A stretch of 64,000 nucleotides of DNA, taken from NCBI RefSeq assembly GCF_002024805.1, contig NZ_CP014337.1:1054001-1118000 (forward strand), written 5' to 3'. The position numbers and the translations under genes were made by a program. Within the stretch, counting starts at the first letter, position 1. The number at the start of each line of letters is the position of its first letter. Shown one piece after another: positions 26,288 through 37,331 of this stretch. This stretch comes from Elizabethkingia bruuniana. Lineage in GTDB: Bacteria > Bacteroidota > Bacteroidia > Flavobacteriales > Weeksellaceae. The notes beneath the pieces were generated by a model. It was not told where the DNA came from, made no database searches, and worked only from the letters and a program-made list of their open reading frames with translations.

Positions 26288-27028
26288 TTATTTACTAATG
26301 AGCTTTTTATAGACAACCTGGTTAAGTAATTCTTCTTTACGGGTTCTGGATATAGGAAGCTCAATTTTATTAATATATAAGCGTCCTCCGGAAATCATTT
26401 CTATATGAGTAATATTAATTAAAAACGATTTATGAATTCTGAAAAAATGTTCTGCGGAAAGCGATTCTTCAATAGCTTTCATTGTCTGATGAATCACAAT
26501 AGATTTCTCTTTAAAATGAAGCTTAGTATAGTTCTGCATACTCTCAATATATAGGATGTCTACCCAGGAAACTTTTATAAAAGTATCTCCTTGGCGTACA
26601 TATAAAAAAGGATCTTCCAGCTGGACATTTTTTTTCATTTTCTCAGCCATAATAAATTGCTGTTGAGCTTTATTTACAGCCTGATAAAAACGATTAAAAG
26701 TTATAGGCTTCAGAAGATAATCGACTACTTGCAATCTATAGCCCTCCAGCGCATATTCTGAATACGCTGTTGTAAGAATACATAATGGTGGATTTTCCAA
26801 TTGCTCTAAAAATTCAAGCCCCGTTAAATAAGGCATATTAATATCCAGAAAAATAAGGTCAATCTGGTTTTCCTGTATTTTAGTATTTGCTTCCAATGCT
26901 GTTGCACAGGTAGCAATAACTTCTAGAAAATCGATTTGATCTGCCATATCTTTAAGATGGAATCTCGCTAATGGTTCATCATCTATAATCAGGCATTTCA
27001 TTTTGGGCAGAGTATAATTATTGGTCAT
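26288..27028 (-). CDS. LytTR-type response regulator
   Basis: 246 residues: receiver domain (about 10-130) with acidic pair Asp16-Asp17, phospho-acceptor Asp62 in LIFLDINMPYLTG and the conserved lysine in YLLKPI; then a LytTR DNA-binding domain (about 145-246) with VDILYIESMQNYTKLHF and FFRIHKSFLIN. The start overlaps the kinase gene by 11 bases; a later ATG at 27001 (MKCLIIDDEP) is also possible. Partner of the adjacent kinase; targets unknown. Confidence 0.92.
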   Translation of the reverse strand: MTNNYTLPKMKCLIIDDEPLARFHLKDMADQIDFLEVIATCATALEANTKIQENQIDLIFLDINMPYLTGLEFLEQLENPPLCILTTAYSEYALEGYRLQVVDYLLKPITFNRFYQAVNKAQQQFIMAEKMKKNVQLEDPFLYVRQGDTFIKVSWVDILYIESMQNYTKLHFKEKSIVIHQTMKAIEESLSAEHFFRIHKSFLINITHIEMISGGRLYINKIELPISRTRKEELLNQVVYKKLISK

Positions 27029-28079
27029 TTTCGTTGGATAATTTTAGTTTTAAGGATACTTTATAGACGTTTCCTTCTGATTCAATTTTAAGGTCATGAG
27101 TACCCGGATACTGAAGTTTTAATCGCTTTTTTACATTTTGCAATCCAATTCCGTGAGCTCCGTCTTTCTTTCTGCTTACCACTAAATCCGAATAAGAATT
27201 TTCTACATAAAAGGAAAGCAAACCTTCTTTTTCTGTGCAGGAAATGTTTATATAGCCAGTCTGTCCCGGAAGTCGGCACACATACTTAAAAGCATTTTCT
27301 ATAAACGGAACAAGAAGAAGTGGTACAATAAGTGCTTTTTTATTTTCAATCTGCCATTCTGCTTTTACATCCAATTCGTTTCCCCATCTTAGTTTCTCTA
27401 CTTCCACTAAATCCTGTAGATACTGGATATCCCCGTCTAATACGACCAGATTTTGATTACAATGATAGAGTTGGTATCGAAGTATATCTGAAAATTTTAA
27501 TAAAAGAAATGAGGCTAATTCAGTATTGCTTTTCATAAGAATATGAATATGGTTCAGAATGTTAAACATTACATGTGGATTGATCTGATCCTGTAATAAC
27601 TTTAACTGATTTTCCAGATGTGCCTGTTGAAGAAGGATATGATCCCGTTCTATTTTTCCGTGTTCCTGATAAAATTTTATTCCACATGCTGTACCATTTA
27701 TAAGAAAAGAGGCAGAAATAGACAAATAAAAACCTTTCCAGAGAAATGGAATTTGCTCTGAAAAATTTGGAGGTAAAGGAGTGCTTCTGTCAACACGAAT
27801 GTAAGTGAAAATTAATGAAAACAGGATGCTGAGTGAAAAAATGATCAGGATGGACTGAATTAGAAACCATTTCATTCTTTTAGATCTTAAAGCTTTCGGT
27901 AGTAATTTGACGGTTAAAAGCTGAGTGAAAATAAAAGAACTGATTAAAATAGCACAGGTTTGAAAAAGAGCATTTAATTTTCCGTCGTCTGACTGGAAAT
28001 TTAACCAGAGGAAAACACCAAAAGCAAGCCAGAATATTATGGTAAATATGTATTTTCTTACAGTAAAAATTTTTATCAT
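27018..28079 (-). CDS. LytS-like sensor histidine kinase
   Basis: 353 residues with four membrane segments in the first 130 residues, a coiled linker, and the His_kinase domain typical of LytTR partners: His169 in LQDQINPHVMFNILNHI is the phosphorylation site, and the C-terminal ATPase region contains PLLLVPFIENAFKYV and HGIGLQNVKKRL. No extracellular sensor domain is visible. Co-transcribed with the response regulator (11-base overlap). The beta-barrel gene upstream is separated by a terminator. Confidence 0.92.
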   Translation of the reverse strand: MIKIFTVRKYIFTIIFWLAFGVFLWLNFQSDDGKLNALFQTCAILISSFIFTQLLTVKLLPKALRSKRMKWFLIQSILIIFSLSILFSLIFTYIRVDRSTPLPPNFSEQIPFLWKGFYLSISASFLINGTACGIKFYQEHGKIERDHILLQQAHLENQLKLLQDQINPHVMFNILNHIHILMKSNTELASFLLLKFSDILRYQLYHCNQNLVVLDGDIQYLQDLVEVEKLRWGNELDVKAEWQIENKKALIVPLLLVPFIENAFKYVCRLPGQTGYINISCTEKEGLLSFYVENSYSDLVVSRKKDGAHGIGLQNVKKRLKLQYPGTHDLKIESEGNVYKVSLKLKLSNENDQ

Positions 28080-28101
28080 AAATAATACAGAGTAGGTTTA
28101 T

Positions 28102-28137
28102 AAAAAATTAGAAACTACAAATCCGTAGTTTCTAATT
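28102..28137 (-). terminator. Terminator between the beta-barrel gene and the kinase gene
   Basis: AATTAGAAACTAC-N6-GTAGTTTCTAATT: 13-base perfect stem with T6 on the minus strand, 21 bases after the beta-barrel gene. Confidence 0.85.
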
Positions 28138-28157
28138 GGTAAAGATAATTTAAGTTT

Positions 28158-28754
28158 TTAGAATAAGAAGTAGCCAATGCCAAGTGAGAAACTATGAGGT
28201 TTGGATTTAAATTCTTTGCTAACATTGGAAAGACCGGTTTCGTATCTAAGATCTATTGTAAAGTTTTTATAATCCAGTCCGATACCCCCGGTAATTCCAA
28301 TATTTGATCTATCAAATTTTTTAAAACTGTCCTGTAATGCTGCTGAAGCCGAAAGGTTATCACTAAATGCATAGCTATATACACCTCCTGCAAATACCCT
28401 TACATTATAGTCTTTATCATTAATAACTTTATAACCAATTACTACAGGAATATCAATTGAGTTCCATTTTAGCTTTTGAGAACCTTCACTACCAGTATCA
28501 TAAGATGTTCTTTTTTGATTATATAAGGCTTCACCCTGTACATATAAACTTCCAAGATCAACCCGAGCCATAGCCCCCAAATGATATCCATAATCATATT
28601 TTCCGGTTAAACCTGATGATGTAGATACTTTAGTGAAGTTTCCTCCTCCTTTTGCTCCTAAATGAAAAATAGAAGGTTGTTGTTGTGCACTTACTTCTAC
28701 AGAGCAGGTAATACATGCTAATAATACAGTGAGTCCTAAAATTCGTTGTTTCAT
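28158..28754 (-). CDS. Outer-membrane beta-barrel protein (PorT-like)
   Basis: 198 residues with a signal peptide (to about residue 24, VSAQ) and an eight-strand small barrel pattern: FHLGAKGGGNFTKVSTSSG, GYHLGAMARVDLG, IPVVIGYKV, YSYAFSD, and a final aromatic strand (FSLGIGYFLF). This matches the outer-membrane protein beta-barrel domain common in Bacteroidota. Function unknown. It precedes the histidine kinase gene but has its own terminator. Confidence 0.82.
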   Translation of the reverse strand: MKQRILGLTVLLACITCSVEVSAQQQPSIFHLGAKGGGNFTKVSTSSGLTGKYDYGYHLGAMARVDLGSLYVQGEALYNQKRTSYDTGSEGSQKLKWNSIDIPVVIGYKVINDKDYNVRVFAGGVYSYAFSDNLSASAALQDSFKKFDRSNIGITGGIGLDYKNFTIDLRYETGLSNVSKEFKSKPHSFSLGIGYFLF

Positions 28755-28872
28755 TGTAAATGTTGTTTAAATCTGACTCAAAACAACGAAGAAAGCTATT
28801 GATACTAAACTTTATTTGATGAATGGTAAGAGAGAAAGGATAAATTGATGTTTTTGGCTGAAAATAAAAAAA

Positions 28873-28893
28873 AACCGGCTTAAGGTGCCGGTT
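28873..28893 (-). terminator. Terminator of the GH109 operon, overlapping the stop codon
   Basis: AACCGGC-N7-GCCGGTT with a T run of nine on the minus strand. The stop codon of the kinase gene (28880-28882) lies inside the loop. Confidence 0.82.
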
Positions 28894-29932
28894 CTATTTT
28901 TAATAATTCTTTTAATAAATTGATCTGATTTTTTGTCCTGTCCAGATTATGGTTAGGATATTTTGTTTTGTAGTAGGTATCTCCATTCAGGTAATCACCT
29001 AAAAAACGAATCACCTGTATAAATACAACCACCTGGCCCGCATAATCCAGATTATCTCTTTCTGCATTTGTCAGTGAACCTGATGTATGAGAAAGAAAAC
29101 CTTCTTTTACAGCATCATAATATTCTCTGCTGAATACATTCTCAGGATTAGGATCATCCTCTTCTTTTAGGTTGGTATATGACCTTACCATATCACCAAA
29201 ATCATAAAGAATAGTTGCTGGCATTAGTGTATCCAGATCTATTACACTGCGTCCCTTATGAGTATTACTATCGAAGAGTATATTACTGATTTTAGGATCT
29301 GCATGTACAATTCGCAATGGGAAACTTCCGTTTTTCTGATTCTGGATAAATAACTCCGGAAGATTCAGGTATTGATTGACAAAATTTATTTCTTCAGAAG
29401 CTTCATTCTTTCTTTCTTCAGAAGCTTTTTCCAAAGAAACTTTGTAATCATTAATTCTTTTTTCAAAGTCTATAAAACCCGGAATTGATGATTCAATCAA
29501 ATTTGGATTGAGATCCAGAATTTTAGAATAAAAAACACTTAGTGTTTTCGCAGCTTCATAAGCTTGATCCCTGTCTTTTACTTTTGTAACACAATAAGTA
29601 TTAGGAATAAACTTCGTCATTCTCCAGTAGTCCTCATTATCATCTATAGTCAGAAATTCGCCCTCCAGATTTGGAACAGTTTCAAGAATTTCATATTCAT
29701 ATCCGGCAGATTGAAGATGCTTGTTTACCACATCTATAGAATGCATAATTACTTCCGGTTTTCGAAAGATATGATGATTTATTTTCTGTAAAATATACTG
29801 TTGTGCATCGTTGTCATTAATATCTACACGCAATGTAGTATTAATATGTCCATCATTAATAGGAATGATGGACACTTTATTTTCATCTTTTATAGATATA
29901 AAAGACTGTAAAATCTTAATGTAGTTGTTCAT
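28880..29932 (-). CDS. Aminoglycoside-phosphotransferase-fold sugar kinase (NahK-like)
   Basis: 350 residues with the APH fold: catalytic loop HADPKISN (His210, Asp212, Asn217) and the metal-binding Asp232/Asp234 in VIDLDTLMPATILYDFGDMV. The early INDGHINTTLRV and the DTLMPATILYDFGD segment resemble N-acetylhexosamine 1-kinase (NahK/LnpB), which phosphorylates GlcNAc or GalNAc at C1. It follows the nucleotidyltransferase by three bases and is last in an operon headed by the GH109 alpha-N-acetylgalactosaminidase, which fits a GalNAc 1-kinase. Fold is confident; substrate is inferred from context. Confidence 0.82.
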   Translation of the reverse strand: MNNYIKILQSFISIKDENKVSIIPINDGHINTTLRVDINDNDAQQYILQKINHHIFRKPEVIMHSIDVVNKHLQSAGYEYEILETVPNLEGEFLTIDDNEDYWRMTKFIPNTYCVTKVKDRDQAYEAAKTLSVFYSKILDLNPNLIESSIPGFIDFEKRINDYKVSLEKASEERKNEASEEINFVNQYLNLPELFIQNQKNGSFPLRIVHADPKISNILFDSNTHKGRSVIDLDTLMPATILYDFGDMVRSYTNLKEEDDPNPENVFSREYYDAVKEGFLSHTSGSLTNAERDNLDYAGQVVVFIQVIRFLGDYLNGDTYYKTKYPNHNLDRTKNQINLLKELLKIEPAP

Positions 29933-29935
29933 AGT

Positions 29936-32240
<2,305 letters not shown>

Positions 32241-32281
32241 TTATTAGTTCTTCTTAGTTTTTAAAGGCATAAATATATAAA

Positions 32282-32308
32282 AAAACTCCCAGAAAAACCG
32301 GGAGTTTC
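32282..32308 (-). terminator. Terminator of the thrS-infC-rpmI-rplT operon
   Basis: AAACTCCC-N9-GGGAGTTT with T7 on the minus strand, 24 bases after rplT. Confidence 0.9.
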
Positions 32309-32332
32309 TATATTGATAACAGAAATTATTAA

Positions 32333-32677
32333 TTATTTTACTTGATCTACAACAGCTTTGAAAGCTTCAGGGTGGTTCATTGCTAAGTCAGCAAGAACTT
32401 TTCTGTTAAGCTCGATGTTGTTTCTCTTAAGATCCCCCATAAATTTGGAGTAAGAAACACCGTGCTCTCTACATCCAGCGTTAATTCTGGTAATCCATAG
32501 GGAACGGAAATTTCTTTTCTTTTCTTTTCTACCACGGTAAGCATATTGCATTGCTTTTTCTACCGCGTTTTTAGCTACAGTCCAAACGTTCTTTCTTCTA
32601 CCGAAAAAACCTTTAGCCTGCTTCATGATTTTTTTTCTGCGTGCTCTACTGGCAACCGCGTTTACTGATCTAGGCAT
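32333..32677 (-). CDS. rplT: 50S ribosomal protein L20
   Basis: 114 residues with the L20 start [20 protein letters not shown] and the conserved [21 protein letters not shown] region. It binds 23S rRNA early in large-subunit assembly. Last gene of thrS-infC-rpmI-rplT; the 122-base spacer from rpmI is long for a ribosomal operon and may hold a control structure. Confidence 0.97.
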   Translation of the reverse strand: MPRSVNAVASRARRKKIMKQAKGFFGRRKNVWTVAKNAVEKAMQYAYRGRKEKKRNFRSLWITRINAGCREHGVSYSKFMGDLKRNNIELNRKVLADLAMNHPEAFKAVVDQVK

Positions 32678-32799
32678 AATTTTAATTGTTTTTTTGAAGA
32701 GGGCGGTAACATTATATTACTCTTAATGAGCTCCGCTTCAGGGTTAACTTGTTTTGAATTTGTTAGAATTCTTATAAACCGATATTAGATTTATAAAAA
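32678..32799 (-). promoter_or_regulatory. rpmI-rplT spacer, possible L20 control element
   Basis: On the minus strand the spacer can form GTAA-N7-TTAC nested inside GCGG...CCGC just before rplT, a modest structured leader. L20 represses its own operon through mRNA structures in other bacteria; a similar role here is inferred from position only. Confidence 0.3.
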
Positions 32800-32997
32800 C
32801 TACTTGATTGCTAATTGTCTAAGTACGCTTTTTGTATCCACTGCACTAACTAGACCTGTTTGCGTAAGATTTCTCTTTTGCTTAGTTTCTTTTTTAGTCA
32901 AGATGTGGCTTTTATAAGCGTGCTTTCTTTTGATCTTTCCAGAACCGGTAAGAACAAAACGCTTCTTAGCTCCTGATTTAGTTTTTAATTTAGGCAT
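32800..32997 (-). CDS. rpmI: 50S ribosomal protein L35
   Basis: 65 residues: [20 protein letters not shown] and [20 protein letters not shown] are the L35 signature. Third gene of the thrS-infC-rpmI-rplT operon. Confidence 0.97.
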   Translation of the reverse strand: MPKLKTKSGAKKRFVLTGSGKIKRKHAYKSHILTKKETKQKRNLTQTGLVSAVDTKSVLRQLAIK

Positions 32998-33042
32998 TGT
33001 TTTGCTTTTTTATATTTTGTTATCAATATCTTTTTATCAATG

Positions 33043-33084
33043 TAGCAATGTAATCATGATTATTAATACACTGTTATATTGCTA
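33043..33084 (-). promoter_or_regulatory. Hairpin in the infC-rpmI spacer
   Basis: TAGCAATGTAA (33043-33053) pairs with TTATATTGCTA (33074-33084) with one mismatch or wobble; flanking CAATGTAAT and ATTACATTG offer an alternative nine-base pairing. In E. coli the L20 operator lies just upstream of rpmI, so this is a candidate control site. Confidence 0.35.
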
Positions 33085-33100
33085 TATTATTACATTGTAC

Positions 33101-33658
33101 TTACTTTGCAGGTTTCTTTGGACTCATCATCATGATCATCCTTTTACCTTCAAGCTTAGGAAGCTGGTCTACCTTTCCAACATGCTCTAGTTCCTGAGCA
33201 AGTTTAAGAAGAAGGATTTCTCCTTGATCTTTGAAGATAATAGATCTCCCTTTGAAGAATACGTAAGTCTTAAGCTTAGCACCCTCTTCAAGGAATTTCT
33301 CAGCATGTTTCTTCTTGAATTCGTAATCGTGATCATCAGTTTGAGGGCCGAAACGAATCTCCTTTACAACAACTTTAACTTGCTTGGCCTTTAGTTCTTT
33401 TTGTTTTTTCTTTTGTTCATATAAGAATTTCTTATAGTCCAAAATACGACAAATATAAGGCTCTGCTTTATCAGAGATTGCCACAAGATCCAATTCCTGC
33501 TCTTCAGCCATTTTACGTGCAACAGCAGTTGGATATACTCCCGGCTCTACATTGTCACCCACCAAGCGGACTTCTCTCACTTTGATATTTTCGTTAATCA
33601 TATGCGCATCTTCCTTTTTGCGCATCGGTGGTCTGTTGTTTGGTCTTCTTAGTGCTAT
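33101..33658 (-). CDS. infC: Translation initiation factor IF-3, probable AUA start
   Basis: Binds the 30S subunit and proofreads start-codon choice. The core is clear: [20 protein letters not shown], then the linker [15 protein letters not shown] and the C-domain [20 protein letters not shown]. The first in-frame ATG is at 33625 (174 residues). Reading upstream in frame from the ATA at 33656-33658 adds (M)[10 protein letters not shown], which resembles the conserved basic N-terminus of Bacteroidota IF-3 as I recall it and starts four bases after thrS. infC is known for rare start codons (AUU in E. coli), which let IF-3 repress itself. The longer form is preferred but unproven; the shorter start remains possible. 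Confidence 0.9.
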   Translation of the reverse strand: MALRRPNNRPPMRKKEDAHMINENIKVREVRLVGDNVEPGVYPTAVARKMAEEQELDLVAISDKAEPYICRILDYKKFLYEQKKKQKELKAKQVKVVVKEIRFGPQTDDHDYEFKKKHAEKFLEEGAKLKTYVFFKGRSIIFKDQGEILLLKLAQELEHVGKVDQLPKLEGKRMIMMMSPKKPAK

Positions 33659-33662
33659 GGTC

Positions 33663-35594
33663 TTATTTATTTAAATGGTTAGCTATTTCTTTCTTTACAT
33701 GTAGTACGAAATCATCTACTGACATGACACCCAAATCTCCTTCGCCTCTTCTTCTTACAGAAACGCTTCCGTCTTGAGCCTCATTTTCGCCTACAACAAG
33801 CATATATGGGATTTTCTTAAGTTCTGCATCACGGATTTTCTTACCCGTTTTCTCATTCCTTTCGTCAATCAGACCGCAAATATCGTGAATTTCTAACAAT
33901 TGCGAAACTTTTTTTGCATAATCTACATATTTTTCGCTGATTGGTAAAATGATAAATTGCTCAGGACTAAGCCATAACGGGAAATCTCCGGCTGTATTCT
34001 CTATAAGTATTGCAATGAATCTTTCCATAGACCCAAACGGAGCACGGTGAATCATTACCGGTCTGTGCTTATCATTATCAGAACCTGTATACCAAAGATC
34101 AAAACGCTCAGGTAAATTATAATCCACCTGAATGGTTCCAAGCTGCCAGCTTCTGCCTAATGCATCTTTCACCATAAAGTCTAGTTTTGGTCCATAGAAT
34201 GCAGCTTCACCGTATTCTATAACTGTTTTTAATCCTTTCTGGTTTGCAGCATTGATGATGGCATGTTCTGCCTTTTCCCAGTTTTCTTCAGAACCAATAT
34301 ATTTCTCTCTGTTTTCTTTGTCTCTTAAAGAAATCTGAGCTGTAAAATCAGCAAATCCTAAAGAAGAGAAAACATAAAGTACTAAATCAATTACTTTTTC
34401 GAATTCTTCCAATAACTGATCCGGGGTACAGAATAGGTGAGCATCATCCTGAGTAAATCCTCTAACTCTGGTTAAGCCGTGAAGCTCTCCACTTTGCTCG
34501 TATCTGTAAACTGTACCAAACTCAGCATAACGCTTTGGAAGGTCTTTATAAGACCATTGCTGTGCTTTGTAGATCTCACAGTGGTGAGGGCAGTTCATTG
34601 GTTTTAATAAAAACTCTTCTCCTTCGTGTGGCGTTTTAATTGGCTGGAAACTATCTGCTCCGTATTTCTCCCAGTGACCAGAAGTTACATATAAATCTTT
34701 GTGACCAATATGCGGAGAGATAACGAATTCATATCCTTGCTTTTTCTGTGCAGCTGAAAGGAAGTTTTCTAGTTTCTTTCTAAGAGCAGCTCCTTTTGGT
34801 AACCATAATGGTAAACCTGCACCTACTTTTTCTGAGAAAGCGAAAATTCCTAATTCTTTACCTAATTTACGGTGGTCACGACGCTTCGCCTCCTCCAGAC
34901 GCTCCAGATATTCTGTTAAATCTTTCTGCTTAGGGAAAGTAATTCCATATACACGAGTTAGCTGCTTGTTCTTTTCGTCACCACGCCAGTAAGCACCAGC
35001 AGCATTTAGAATTTTTGCTGCCTTTACAATTCCGGTTGCCGGGATGTGACCACCACGACATAAGTCGAAGAAATTGTCATGAGAGCAGAAAGTGATTTCG
35101 CCATCAGTTAAATTTTCGATTAGCTCGGTTTTGTAAGGGTTATCTTTATAAGTTTCTAATGCTTCAGCCTTGGAAACAGGATATAGATTGAAGGTTGAGT
35201 TCTTTTTTGCATTCTCCAGCATTTTCTTTTCGACTTTTTCGAAATCTTTCTCAGAGAATGTCTGGTCACCGAAATCTACATCGTAGTAGAAACCGTTTTC
35301 AATCGCAGGCCCAATAGTTAGCTTCGCATCCGGATAAAAATCCAGAATAGCCTGAGCTAAAAGGTGAGCAGAGGAATGCCAGAACGCTTTTTTACCCATA
35401 TCATCGTTCCAGGTAAAAAGCTGAACCGTGGCATCTTCCGTTATTGGCGTGGTCACTTCTGTCTGTGTCCCGTTTACCAATGCCGAAATAGTGTTACGTG
35501 CCAATCCTTCACTAATGGATTGCGCGACCTGTAGCGGAGTTACCGCTGCCTCGAATTCTTTAATGCTTCCGTCCGGAAGTGTGATCTTTATCAT
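33663..35594 (-). CDS. thrS: Threonyl-tRNA synthetase
   Basis: 643 residues (EC 6.1.1.3): N-terminal TGS domain (1-62), editing domain with [19 protein letters not shown], class-II catalytic core with [13 protein letters not shown] (zinc Cys), motif 2 [12 protein letters not shown] and motif 3 [17 protein letters not shown], then a C-terminal anticodon-binding domain. First gene of thrS-infC-rpmI-rplT. A perfect minus-strand -7 element (TAATTTTG, 35611-35618) lies 17 bases upstream. Confidence 0.98.
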   Translation of the reverse strand: MIKITLPDGSIKEFEAAVTPLQVAQSISEGLARNTISALVNGTQTEVTTPITEDATVQLFTWNDDMGKKAFWHSSAHLLAQAILDFYPDAKLTIGPAIENGFYYDVDFGDQTFSEKDFEKVEKKMLENAKKNSTFNLYPVSKAEALETYKDNPYKTELIENLTDGEITFCSHDNFFDLCRGGHIPATGIVKAAKILNAAGAYWRGDEKNKQLTRVYGITFPKQKDLTEYLERLEEAKRRDHRKLGKELGIFAFSEKVGAGLPLWLPKGAALRKKLENFLSAAQKKQGYEFVISPHIGHKDLYVTSGHWEKYGADSFQPIKTPHEGEEFLLKPMNCPHHCEIYKAQQWSYKDLPKRYAEFGTVYRYEQSGELHGLTRVRGFTQDDAHLFCTPDQLLEEFEKVIDLVLYVFSSLGFADFTAQISLRDKENREKYIGSEENWEKAEHAIINAANQKGLKTVIEYGEAAFYGPKLDFMVKDALGRSWQLGTIQVDYNLPERFDLWYTGSDNDKHRPVMIHRAPFGSMERFIAILIENTAGDFPLWLSPEQFIILPISEKYVDYAKKVSQLLEIHDICGLIDERNEKTGKKIRDAELKKIPYMLVVGENEAQDGSVSVRRRGEGDLGVMSVDDFVLHVKKEIANHLNK

Positions 35595-35610
35595 AGTAAA
35601 AAAATGTACG

Positions 35611-35618
35611 CAAAATTA
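35611..35618 (-). promoter_or_regulatory. -7 element of the thrS operon
   Basis: Minus-strand TAATTTTG is a perfect TAnnTTTG match; RNA would start near 35606, about 12 bases before the thrS ATG. No -33 TTG at standard spacing. Confidence 0.55.
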
Positions 35619-35640
35619 CAAAAAAATGAGAAAAGATCAG

Positions 35641-37185
35641 CTACAGTTTTCTATTCTTTACTTTTTGTCTGATAATTTCTACAACATCTATGTGTGTAGC
35701 CTTAGCTTCAGCCCAGCTCTGAATGTCTATATATACTAAAGTTCGCTTATGGAAAGGGTTCTGGTTGTATATGTTAAGGGTGTTGTAAAACTCTGTGAAA
35801 ATTTTCTCCTGTTCCGAAAAGAAAACCTCATTTAGCTTCTGGAAAAATTCACTTATACTAAAATGAATTTCACTTGCATTCTTCATTTTAGCAACAAAAC
35901 GATGGGTTTGTTTCGCAAATTCATCGTAATCCTCATCCATTCCGGATTCGTATTTTGCCATCAGAATTAAAACTCTTGTATGAAATGCCAGGTCCTCCTG
36001 TATGCTGGAGCCTTTGGCCTGCAATATTCTTTGTCCGTATTCTATAGTCTCTTTATATTTTTTAGAACCAAAATATAGGGCTGCAATTTTCAGATATAGT
36101 ATAAGAAGATGATGGTCATCTATTTTGTCCCGGAATTTCTCCATCTTCAGTTCGACTTCAGGAATAAGTTTGGTGCCAATGAAAAATTCCCCTTTTATAA
36201 AATGGATGTTCATCTGAGTATTATAAACATTCAGAAAAGTAAGAGACTGTAAATTTTCGTTAGTTGTAAAATGTCCTGAACTGGTTGTTTCTCGAAATCT
36301 TTCAAACCAGCCTTCCAATTTATTTACCTGGCCGTTTAGAAAGAGAATCTTCATTAGGTTAGTATTCCCTTTAATATACCATACCGGGTGATTACTAATC
36401 ATTTCAGGATTTTCATAGAATAATTCTACCCATTTCTGAGAGTATTTGTAGGCATGTTTATAATCCTGAAGCAGAAGATGTTTCCATACATGGGCTTTAT
36501 AAAACCACAGTTTTTCCCTGAAATTCAGTTTAGAAAAACTTATTTTCCGTATTTGCTCATTAAACTGATGAATAATACTTTCCTTATCTGTGTCATTCTG
36601 TGCATAACCGTTTTTAAGCATTTCACTGTACAGCTTCAGTGATAGATTGGAAAGTTCTGTGGAATAGGAATTCTGAATACTGAGTTCATGTGACTGGGTG
36701 ATAAGCTCATCAGCGCGTCCTTCTATACTTCGGGTAATATATTGGGATTCTATAACTTTTTCCAGATCTATAATATCTATAGCCAATGTTTTTTCATCCA
36801 GATCAAAAGCTGTTTGTTTTGCTTTATCCAATATCTTCAATGCCTGGCGGTGAAGACCTTTCTGATACAGAATGGTGGCAAAGTCCAGTTGCTCCCGAAG
36901 TTGTATCCTGTTGTTCTGAAGACTCGGATTCATGCGCAGACTCACCAATATTTGTTTATACAAGTGTGCTTTAAGATTAGAAAGCTGCTGTTTGGTAGAT
37001 ATTTTTTTTGAAATGATAATGTCTTCATCATATTCTTTCATTCTCTCCATTTCAGAAAACAGGAGCAGAAATTTAGCATCTACATTTATTCCTAAACGGT
37101 TAACATAAAGCTTAAATTGTCTTTTTTCTGATGTAGAAAGTGACTTTATCAGTACGAAAAGAAAATCTTTTTGCAAATCTGCCAT
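35641..37185 (-). CDS. Conserved helical protein of unknown function
   Basis: 514 residues, not recognised. No signal peptide or membrane segment, so cytoplasmic. Nearly all helical, with paired-helix TPR-like segments, e.g. LDFATILYQKGLHRQALKIL (about 98-117), YLKIAALYFGSKKYKETIEY, and a start (MADLQKDFLFVLIKSLSTSE) that looks conserved. It lies between thrS (46-base gap, same strand, but thrS has its own -7 element) and the divergent leu operon. A scaffold or protein-binding role is the most that the repeats suggest. Confidence 0.7.
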   Translation of the reverse strand: MADLQKDFLFVLIKSLSTSEKRQFKLYVNRLGINVDAKFLLLFSEMERMKEYDEDIIISKKISTKQQLSNLKAHLYKQILVSLRMNPSLQNNRIQLREQLDFATILYQKGLHRQALKILDKAKQTAFDLDEKTLAIDIIDLEKVIESQYITRSIEGRADELITQSHELSIQNSYSTELSNLSLKLYSEMLKNGYAQNDTDKESIIHQFNEQIRKISFSKLNFREKLWFYKAHVWKHLLLQDYKHAYKYSQKWVELFYENPEMISNHPVWYIKGNTNLMKILFLNGQVNKLEGWFERFRETTSSGHFTTNENLQSLTFLNVYNTQMNIHFIKGEFFIGTKLIPEVELKMEKFRDKIDDHHLLILYLKIAALYFGSKKYKETIEYGQRILQAKGSSIQEDLAFHTRVLILMAKYESGMDEDYDEFAKQTHRFVAKMKNASEIHFSISEFFQKLNEVFFSEQEKIFTEFYNTLNIYNQNPFHKRTLVYIDIQSWAEAKATHIDVVEIIRQKVKNRKL

Positions 37186-37298
37186 TGTAAAAAGTGAAAG
37201 TTTATTTAGTTGATAATCAGTTTTTTATAAAAAGTTTTCAATGAAATGGATATTGTAGTTTTTAGCGGATCTGAAAAACCGATAATAGTGAATTCATC

Positions 37299-37306
37299 TA
37301 CTTTTG
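37299..37306 (+). promoter_or_regulatory. -7 element of the leuACDB operon
   Basis: TACTTTTG fits TAnnTTTG and lies 25 bases before the leuA ATG; no clear -33 TTG. No leader peptide rich in Leu codons or T-box-like structure is seen in the 146-base region. Confidence 0.5.
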
Positions 37307-37331
37307 AGTCAAAATTAAATAAAACTTCATT

